NCBI GenBank assembly: GCA_027625915.1
Contig: JANTQA010000023.1
Span: forward strand, 21,948,001 to 22,012,000
Length of the DNA: 64,000 nt
Direction of reading: 5' to 3'
Source of the DNA: Anaeramoeba flamelloides
Taxonomy: Eukaryota; Metamonada; Anaeramoebidae
A model generated the notes under the pieces. It saw only the letters and a program-made list of their open reading frames with translations. It had not been told where the DNA came from and ran no database searches. This document shows positions 55,401-64,000 of the stretch, piece after piece. A program made the position numbers and the translations under genes. How positions within the stretch are numbered: position 1 is the stretch's first letter; each line of letters opens with the position of its first letter.

Positions 55401-58400
55401 ATTGTAATTTTTAATCTAAATCAAAAATATTTTGACTCGATAGATGTTTGGATAAATAAAAAGGTAACAAAATTTACAAAAATAAATCCACACTCTCCAA
55501 GAATAATTTGTAAAACTGAAGCTAAACTTGACCAAGCCAGAATATCAATTTACAAAAGAAGATATAAAATCAAAAAAAAATTAGAAATACTAGGGTTTGA
55601 TCACATTTCACAACAATTAAAATTTTCCAAGAAAAAAGATGAAAATATCAATTGGGAAATAGAAAATTTAAAATTATTAAATGCAGATCTAAATAATTTT
55701 AGACATAATTTAATTATAAATAGTTCTGGATGGAAAGGCCAAGAATATTTAAAAATTATTAGTTATAATAATAATATCAACAAACAGTCGTGCCGTCAAG
55801 TGCCTAGGTTTTCCAGAATTCAAAAGAATAGAGTAAAATCTTTGATTTAACTCAATTTTTTTAAATTTTGAAAAACCTAACGGCGGTTTTCTTGAGGTTT
55901 TCTGTTTTATTTGGGAAATCTATCGATTTTCGTTAGGTTTTTTTGAGTTTTCTATTTATTTGTGAAGTTTTCTAGGTTTTTTTTACTTTTCGAAATAAAC
56001 AGAAAATTTATTCAAATTTTATGTTTATTTCAAAAAATAAAAAAAACCTAAAATCAATAGATTTTCTAAATAAAATAGAAAACTTCAAAAAAAAACCTAG
56101 AACACTTCACAAATAAACAGAAAACTCAAGAAAACCTAACGGTGTTTTTTTTTAATTTAAGAAATAAACATAAAATTTGAATAAATTTTCTGTTTCTTTC
56201 TTAAATTAAAAAAAGCCTAACGACGCCCATTCTATGAAAAAAATCGAAAATTTTGGATTAAGGAATTAATTCAAATAAACAAAAATAATAAGCAATTAAA
56301 GAATAATATTCTTGATATTATTCGAAATAAAGACTCATTATTTATTTTATCATTGGTCAATGATAAAGAAAATTATGACTCTTTATTAAAATTCCTAAAC
56401 AAAAATTTAGAAATTCTGGAAAACCTCACGGCTGCTAGAGGAAACTAGTTTCCTCCCTTCAAAAAAAAAAAAAAAAAAAAAAATTCTTATTTTTTTATAA
56501 TTTAAAAAAAAATTACCTTTTTTATCTAATATTTATATTTAAATAATTAATAGACACTTGAGTATTTACAAATAAACCCAAAAATTGTAGACAAAATTTT
56601 ATATCATTTTGATATATCTCTAATGAAAGATATCTTGATCTTTTGGTTATCCAAATGTCAAAACAAGAATCTTTCAAAACAAACAACCAATGTAATCTCT
56701 TTGTTTTTATTATTATTATTATTTACTTCTTAATATATAAATAAATTAATATTAGGTATCTCTTATAAACAATATATAAATCTACGTTCATGATAAAAAA
56801 CATTTCTCATTTTTTTCAAAAATAATTAATATTTTAAGCAATTTGTTTGAAAATGAAAAAAAGAATATTTGATAATCTTAATCCAAATAATAATACATTT
56901 TTTAGAAAAAAAAAAAGGTAGAATAACAATATATATATTGAGTTTTTTAACTTTATTTTTAATTTCATTTTTAACACACCATGTTTAAACAAATTACTTA
57001 TTGATTAGTAATTTATTATTATTTCTAAGTTTTAGGTTTTTATCAATCAGATTCGAAATTAAAATTGAAAAGTCTACTTTTAATATTATTTTGAAAATTT
57101 ATAGATCAAATCAACACCTTAACTATAATATTAATTATATCTAATATTAACTTTTTAAATAAAAAAATTATTTAATTTTCTATACAATCTGAATCGTGGT
57201 GTCTCTAAAAAGGTCTATAATATATATATATATAAAACTAAAATTCAAAATTTTACACACCGTTAAAACGCCCCAAACAATCAAAATAATGAAATTTCAT
57301 TCAAATGGAAATAATTTTGTTTTTTGTAAAATATAAAAATCATTTTTTCATCTTTTTAGTTTTTGTAATCATTTCATTTTTTGAATTACTTGACTTATTT
57401 CTTTAGATCAAAATTTTTTTCAACAGTTGATATTTGGTTAAAGTTAAGCTCCTTTAAAACAGAAGAACCTCAAATAATATTAGTTGATAGTTTATCTAAC
57501 CATTTATCCGATCAATATTCCTAATAGAATTTAAACAAATTTAGCAATGTATTTTTTCTTGCTTGGTTAATCTCCAAAATTTCAAACACCGATAATTTAT
57601 AAGTATTGGTAATTATTTATTTTTTGTTTTGTGGGTATGGTAATTAATAAAAAAGTGTTAGCATTTCAATAGGTGAATGGATCTAATTTGGTATTTCTTC
57701 AAGAATTGATTAAATAAGATTTTTTTTTAAATTGAATTTTGGTGTGTGAAAATTTTTGAATTGGAGTTTATATATATAATACAAATGATGGATAAATATT
57801 TTTGGATAAATTAAAATAAAGAAATCCCAATGAATTAATTTTAAAACAAGACAGTTTGAAATTATTTTCATTAATTAATAATCATTCTATCTATGATTTT
57901 AAGCTTAAATTTCTAAAAGAGAATTCAAGTCTAAGTGCACTTAGAGTGTAATTTGTACTTCTTTTCTTAATAATAAAAATAACTTCATTTGTGGAGAATT
58001 TTCGATTGAAAGCTGCATGTCTACCCCAACCTTTTTAACTATTCAAAATAAATGCAATTTTATCCCTTTTTTTTTTTTACTTAACATTAATAAATAAATT
58101 TCAGTAAAGAAACAAGTTTTTCCAAAATGTTTAGTAACTTTATAATGATATTGGAAGCAGTTTTGTTGGGTTTTATGCCATATTCTTAATTAAAAAATAT
58201 TTTTCAATTTTTAGAATAGAACCATTTTTACTAATTTTAGATCAAATTTTAATTATGCTTTTTCAAATTTCGATTTCTTTTTCTTTTTTTTTAATTTTTT
58301 TTTTTTTTTTTCAAATTTTTGTTTTTATTTTTTTTGCAAAAGAGCAAGCCAAAAAAAAAAAAAACATCTTCGAAAATACCAATAAACATAAAGAAAATCG

Positions 58401-61400
58401 GAATTATATAATGTCTTTGAAAGTGCATATACTTAATAGCAAAAAATCTTGTTATTAACTTTTTTTCAGTCAAAGGTCAGTAATAAAAAATTTGTAATGC
58501 TCATTTCAAAAATTTTTATTCACTTTTTAGTTTTTGGTTATTGTTCTTATTATTTTTAAAACATCAGAGCTTTTTATGTGTTTAAAATGATAAAAGTGTA
58601 TTATCAATAAGATTTAATACTTGGGTGTTATTGGATACTAATAAAATGTTTTTTTGTTTTTCAATTTATTATTTTTGGTGAGTCACAATTGTAAAATCTA
58701 AACTTTGTTTCAGTCAAAGTAGCCCAATATTTTTTTTAAATATCAATTAATATTTATAATATAACCTTTAAAGAACAACTAAGAAATAAGCCGAATAATA
58801 AACATCAAATGATAGTTGATATTATGTATAAAGTAAAACGAAAAAAGCAATAGATTTTCTTAAAAATACAATAACTCAAATTTTTAGGTTCAAATTGAGA
58901 AAAACAATAATATTCATTTTGATCTTCAATTGAAGATCCAAATAAAATCCCAAGAGAAATCAATATCATTTCTCATAGATAATTTTCACTATTTCAATAA
59001 CATTAGAATAATAACTTTTTACCAAGTGAATATCGATCTTGCATTAAAAAAAAAATTTGCAAATGAATTAGGTTGCAAAAAAGTAATCCAAAAAAAAAGT
59101 AAAAATGTGAAAAAATGATTTCAATTTAGAAAATTCCCTAAATGAAATTTTTTCTCCAAATCAAAATTCCAGCCCTTTAAACACATGTGATTCACCATAA
59201 CAACTGTTCCTCTTTGACTCGAAAATGATTTAGTTTGTATACTTTCATATATTGGTATTGTAACTTAACCTTTCAAGGTTCAAAACAATTTTAATTGTAT
59301 CTTTTATTAAAATATTTAAATTATGGATCGAAAAATTTTTAATCTTTTTTATTTTTTTTTCGTTTAAAAAACGAACACTAAAAGTTAGCCTGTTTGCTGT
59401 GAAGTTTTTTTTTTTATTATTTGAAAGAATGGTTTAAAACACTCAGATTTTACTTAATTTTTTTTGAATTAAAAACCCCCTAGGTACTCTACTGCATTCC
59501 AAGGCAATTGATGTACACTTTTCATTAACATTTTTAATTTTATGTTTGGAAAAACAATAGGTTTTCGAAACAAAATAAAAAGTAAAAAAACCGCCATTAG
59601 TTTTTTTTTAATTTTAGAAATTAAAGGAATTTTTTTTAATTTTCTTTTTATTTCGAAAATTAAAATAAAATCACTGTTAGGTTTTCTTGAGTTTTCTGTT
59701 TATTTGGAAAATCGATGAGTTTTCAGAACAAAACGGAAAACCTCAAGAAAACAGCATTGCTAGGTTTTTTTTTAATTTTTGTTTTGATTGAAAAATCAAT
59801 AGATTTTCAAAATAATAACAAGAATTAAAAAAACATAGGCACTTCACAAATAAAATAGAAAACTCAAAAAAACCTAACCAAAATCGATAGATTTAACAAA
59901 TAAAACAGAAAACCTCAAGAAAACCTAGAAAACTCAACAAATAAAACAAAAAACCTCAAGAAAGGCACCGCTATCTTTTCTAGAATTTAAAAGAATTATG
60001 GAAAATCTGGCGAACTCTACAATACTTCAATAATCACAAATTGGAATTAGATACATTACTGAACCAAGTGAAAGCGAATCTGGCCAATTCTCACAAGAAT
60101 TGAACCCACTCCACAAATTGAGAGAGTTTTTATTTCAATTCTATTCGATTTTTATATTAGTCAAAAAGATTCAAATTGGCCAGACGATTTCTTCAAAGAA
60201 TTATCAGCTGCATGAAGCATAAACCAGATTTTTCAATTAAAATTACACCTTGGTGATTTTTCTAACTTTTTGAGAAAATGATAAACAATCAGAAATAATT
60301 TAATTAAGATTAATTGAGTTTTAGTCCTTTATATTGTAATTTGGGACTTTACAACTCGTTCATTATTGGCTCTCTAAAAAAAAAAAAATTGATCTTTATT
60401 ATTGTATATAGTGGAAGATATTTAAACTATTTCCAAGAAAGTGGTGGCAAATTTATTTTAAAATATATTTATTAAATTCAATCTTCAAAAAAGTATTAAA
60501 ATATACAAAATCATTAAATACTATTTATGGATTCTTGATCATAATTCAATTTGTGTCTTAGTATTGTATTACATAAATAAAAGATATTAAATTTTCTGAT
60601 CTCGAATTTTATCTGATATTTTTTAGGGGTGAAAATTGATGTTTATTATTTTTTTTTGATCGAAAAAAATCATTTTCATAACTTGTTTAATCTCAAAAAA
60701 TTTTCAAATAGAATTGAAAATATATAACTACATTTGATTGTTTAAAAAATCATTTGTACCCTTTCCATATTTCCAGTTTTTTATTGAAATTGGGGTAACA
60801 TTTTTTTCAATAAAAAAAAGTGCTATTTTTTTTTTTTTCATGTTTTGCAAATATTCCGTTGAAAGTATTTAGAAAGAAACACCTTAGTCTTTTTTTCAAT
60901 CAGTATTAATATTCAACTTAATTTGGTATTTCTAATTAACAAATACCTTCACTAACAAATACGAATTTTTATGAAATGTAAAAAAAAAATGCCACACTTT
61001 TTTGGAAATACCTTAATAATTTCATAAGTTTGTTAGTGCACTTTGAATGTTATTGAATTTTGATCTGATTGTTTTATGGAATAATTTGTAAATTATTTTG
61101 CTTATATAAAAAATTTCTTTTGAATATTTTATTTCCGAGATAAAATTCCAATACCAAAGATATCTAGTCATTTATTGATTTACAAATTTGGCTTGTACAG
61201 GAATTCAATATCCTTTTTTTAAAAAAAAAAAACATAAAATTATTCTTAATTTAGACTTTAAATAATTATAATAATAATAATCAAGTACAATTTATTTCTT
61301 AAATTATTCTTCTTATAAATATCTATTTTTTTACCTTTTAAATAGTTTTTAATATCAACAAAAGTTGTGACAAAACTGATTGATTTATTAATTAATGGAA

Positions 61401-64000
61401 ATGACCAAGATGTAAAAATAATTCCAATCAACATAAAATTTTATTTACTTTTTTAATTCTTTTTTTGATTTATTAATAAAATCTAAAAATCCATTTATAA
61501 AAAAAAAAAATAAAATAAATAAATACAAAATCAAAATCAAAATACTTAGATCCAATTTAATATTAAAAAATTTTTTCTTAATTTATTGAAGCACGAAAAC
61601 CCAAATAAAATATTTCTTCATGAATTAGAAAATTTTGATTTTTATGAAAAATTAATTAAATCAATTTTAAATCCAGAATCAACAACTTCAACGATTGAAA
61701 ACTCGTTTCATATCTTAATTGGATTGGTTCGTTATTTACCAAAAGACAAGCACATGGATTCTTATAAAAAATTAGAATCCATTCAGCAACTAATTTTAAA
61801 TTCAATTGGAAAACTTGGTGAATTATTATGCAGAAACAACAAGAATGAAAATTTTAAATCGTACTCTAATATAACACAACCTGTGGGCAAAATCAAATTA
61901 TTAATTATAAATTTATTCCATGTACTTTTATTCCAATATCCAATTTTAATTGAATTTAAATTTCGTCAATATCAAATTATGAAAAAAATTTTGGTAAAAT
62001 TTTTATTTTTTTTTTTAATCTTTTATTTTTAATAACCCAAAAACCAACAAAAAAAAAATCAATAAGTTTCCCTTCATATTTTGAACTGTCACACAATTTT
62101 TTTTAAATCTTGCAATTTTTGTTTAATAATCTCATAATTTGTGATATTGGTACATTGACAATATCATAATATTTCGAAATTGAATTTTAGAAAAAATCAA
62201 AGAAAACAATTTAATCATTAGACACATGTTATAGTTTTTTCTCTTCTACTGTAAAATTTTAGTTGAATAAAAAAATAAAAAAAATATTTTCATATATTTA
62301 TCAAAACCCACAGGGTGAATAAGAATTTTGATAGCTTTATAATTATATAAATACAAAATTTATTATGAAATAAAAAATTGTTGAAAAATCTTGATTTAAA
62401 TTAAAAAAAGAGAGGGGGGTTAAAAACAAATAATAAAAAAAAACAAGTATATTCTAATTTAATGAAAAAAATAATATTAAATATGAAGTTCTCAGTTAAG
62501 AAAACATATTTGTAATACAGTTGGTGACAAAAAGATGGGAATTAAATGGTGAATTTTTTTTTTTTTTTTTTTTTTGAAAGGATTTTAACTTCTTAGCAAA
62601 TATTTTGAGCTTAACATAACTTTTTGGGCTTCGTTTACATGAAAATATTTTCTATTGGTGGTACTTTTTTTTTGGTTTATGTACATACAATCTTTAGAAA
62701 TTTTAAGATCTTGATTTAGACAATTTTCAATTAAAATGGTAAGTTACGTGATATTATTAAAAATTATATTTTATCTATTACATTTGTTGTCCTCTTTCCT
62801 ACAAATAAATTCAGTGTTTTCTAAAGCTTCTCGCTTCAAAATCAAAAGAAAATATTTCTATTCGTATCAAATATTCAATATTTAATTTTTTTTTTATAAA
62901 TTGATAAATAATAAATTGAATATCAAAAAAAAAAAAAGAAAAGAAAAGAAAAAGAAAAAACCAAACACAAAACACTTCAAGGTTCTTCCTGTATTTTTTG
63001 AAATGGTGATAAAAATAATTCTAATCATTTTGTTACTTTTTTTTTTATTATTAGAATCTAAAAAAAAATAAATTTCGATATAATTTCCCATCTTTGAATT
63101 TGTAGAAACCACTTTTAATAATATTTATAATACAAATTAAATTTTTATATAAGTTTAGAATTTCCAAATGAACAAACTTTTCTTAATAGAATAAAAAATG
63201 AATATGAAAGGAAAATATCATTCTTATTAAAAAGGACAAAAACGAAAAAAACAATAAAAAAAAAAAAAAAAATGTGTCAAGTTAGAGTTTGGATAATAAT
63301 TAGATTTTACTATTAAGAGGACAAATTTGATACAAAATATCTTATTTTTCTAAATTTATACAAAACAAAACCTATGAATATCAAATAATAATAATAATAA
63401 ATATAATAATAACAATTTTTAATTCACCTAAATGTGCCATTTTTCATATATTTTTATAATCATTAATTTTACATTACCTACTCTTTTTTATATTTAATTT
63501 AGGATTTATTTTTTAATAACTTATGGAATTCTTTTCTGCATAATTCTGTTTGTAATATGGTTATCTCTATATTAGACGACGAAACTTTAAATTTATTAAT
63601 AAATGAAATTATTGAAAATTCTGAATTAATTCCAAATATTATCAAAGTTTGTTTTAATTATTTGCCTTCAAAAAAAGAAACAAAATATTTAAGAGGAAAT
63701 TATGGACATATTTGTAAAATTGCCAATAAATTAGTTGAAATTGGTGTAAACAATTCAGATTTAAATGAAAAAATGAAAAAATATCAAGATTGGGAAGATT
63801 TTATAAAGAATACTTTAATAAAAATTAATCAAATTGAAAATTGTATACTTGGGGAAAATGTTCAAAAGAACAATGATTCCTCAATCAAAGAAAAAAATTT
63901 CTATGAAAATACAAAAGTTATGAATGATGATAATACAAAGAAAACTGGTGAAGATCAAGATTATGATAATAAAACAAAAAATAAAATGAATGAATCTACA
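52456..64000 (+). CDS. PPP6R: SAPS-domain protein, PP6/SIT4 phosphatase regulatory subunit (3' partial)
   Basis: Exons: 52456-52463 (ATGCTTTG), 52547-52678, 52761-52850, 52953-53139, 58888-59082 (less certain), 61550-61993 and 63503 to beyond the window end; phases match throughout. At least 518 residues. The start MLWSF mirrors MFWRF of PP6R proteins. Then come SLETIFKEEDLLIDLGFNKS, ALVEFISRKKNVETLVQYLL, KFPFLANEIF, and later STTSTIENSFHILIGLV, the conserved PVGKIKLLIINLFHVLL, DLFFNNLWNSFLHNSV, RGNYGHICKIANKL and WEDFIKNTLIKINQIENCIL, all in family order. SAPS subunits bind the PP6/Sit4 catalytic subunit and set its targets. The middle helical repeats expected between residues 139 and 205 are covered only by the 58888 exon, so an exon may be missing. 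The last exon is open at the window edge. Confidence 0.85.
54225..54325 (+). mobile_element. LINE-B 3' tail fragment, + strand
   Basis: CTGATTTTACACTTAAATTT ... AGAAATTTAAGT ... GTGTGATTTACACTT matches the LINE-B tails at 37890-37970 and 57890-57960. Only the tail remains. Confidence 0.6.
54595..56482 (+). mobile_element. LINE-A remnant (RT to poly-A) with H cassette, + strand, in SAPS intron
   Basis: LNYRPISINN is near 54650, VTIDIKKCFDTISH (motif A) near 54860, GVYQGNPLSPFLFGF near 54990, the catalytic FADDLILI near 55090, then WLEKEKHF and the thumb INKKVTKFTKINPHSPR to YNNNINKQ at 55787. H occupies 55788-56226 and has replaced about 60 codons including the knuckle cysteines. The reading PFYEKNRKFWIKEL resumes and ends KFLNKNLEI, a second H scrap (56414-56431), GN, stop and a poly(A) at 56461-56482. 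The RT frame is shifted near 54770 and again near 55353. Inactive. Confidence 0.85.
55788..56226. repeat. H cassette, largest clean copy in LINE-A
   Basis: It begins TCGTGCCGTCAAGTGCCTAG. Hairpin alpha pairs GGTTTTCCAGAATTCAAAAG with its complement (55808-55878). A nested block beta has arms TTGTGAAGTTTTCTAGG / CCTAGAACACTTCACAA and GAAATAAACAGAAAATTTAT / its complement. Hairpin gamma is around AATTTAAGAAATAAACA (56150-56215). It ends GCCTAACGACG. Confidence 0.75.
57265..57775. repeat. Dispersed repeat F, copy 2
   Basis: It aligns with 49595-50095 over about 500 bp (TTCCTAATAGAATTTAAAC, GATTTTTTTTTAAATTG and others). In a SAPS intron; no coding capacity. Confidence 0.6.
57808..57975 (+). mobile_element. 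LINE-B 3' end fragment, + strand
   Basis: AAACAAGACAGTTTGAAATT ... CTATGATTTTAAGC ... CACTTAGAGTGTAATTTG matches the end of the 36860-37975 copy in order and spacing. Confidence 0.65.
59395..60015. repeat. H-type repeat cluster in SAPS intron
   Basis: Repeated arms (GGTTTTCTTGAGTTTTCTGT, AAACCTCAAGAAAAC, AAATAAAACAGAAAACCTC, CCTAGGTACTCTACTGCATT) form several nested hairpins as in 55788-56226. Unlike the other copies I could not place it inside a LINE. Confidence 0.65.
62000..63500. other. SAPS intron, AT-rich, nothing further seen
   Basis: This intron between two confident SAPS exons holds A/T homopolymers (62546-62575, 63256-63272), a polypurine tract (62925-62960) and (ATA)n at 63388-63410. 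I see no extra exon or repeat family. Confidence 0.5.

Noticed and set aside
1-64000. LTR retroelements, Polintons or other virus-like elements
   Set aside because: I looked for paired long terminal direct repeats and for Gag, integrase, protease, capsid or packaging-ATPase motifs and saw none. The RT sequences are of the non-LTR (LINE) type.

Overview
This is a eukaryotic nuclear window from a very AT-rich, repeat-rich, intron-bearing genome. It carries six protein genes, all on the + strand. Sec23, a BRSK/SAD-like kinase, a PP6-regulatory (SAPS) subunit and an RCC1-BTB protein give the domain repertoire of a free-living protist, probably amoeboid. Low-complexity Asn/Lys/Glu tracts, RCC1-BTB architecture and standard-code TAA stops would fit an Anaeramoeba-like metamonad amoeba. 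That placement is inference from style, not proof.

Layout: 48-6065 is the 3' part of a giant membrane protein with about nine Ig-like extracellular repeats; its first exon(s) lie before the window. 6.6-9.1 kb holds LINE remnants and a MITE. 9747-12467 is an intronless Sec23 homologue. 12.6-16.3 kb holds Tc1-like MITEs and a possible decayed gene. 16299-23495 is a two-exon RCC1-BTB gene split by a 5.46-kb intron. 24.1-29.5 kb is LINE territory, including the best copy in the window (APE endonuclease, linker, reverse transcriptase and zinc knuckle on the - strand). 32330-40175 is a five-exon gene for a protein with several PH-like folds. 42157-47801 is a five-exon BRSK-like kinase. 48.1-50.8 kb is repeats. 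52456 to the window end is a SAPS-domain gene with at least seven exons and an intron of up to 5.75 kb.

I rebuilt the gene models by joining exons at GT..AG sites with matching phase and continuous domain homology. Introns fall into two size classes: 82-154 bp, and 1.5-5.7 kb filled with transposon remnants. Nearly every 3' splice site reads TAG.

The most unusual signal is a modular multi-hairpin cassette, called H here. Its arms are bracketed by CCTAGG / CCTAACGG and short copies of TTGACGGCAC. It occurs repeatedly inside remnants of two LINE lineages, at the same homologous point just before CAAAAATATTT (between the RT thumb and the zinc knuckle), and at a second recurring point at the LINE-A carboxyl end. 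Functionally the host genes cover COPII export (Sec23), LKB1-type kinase signalling (BRSK), phosphatase regulation (SAPS), adaptor roles (RCC1-BTB, PH-like) and a cell-surface protein. Nothing suggests that they form one pathway.
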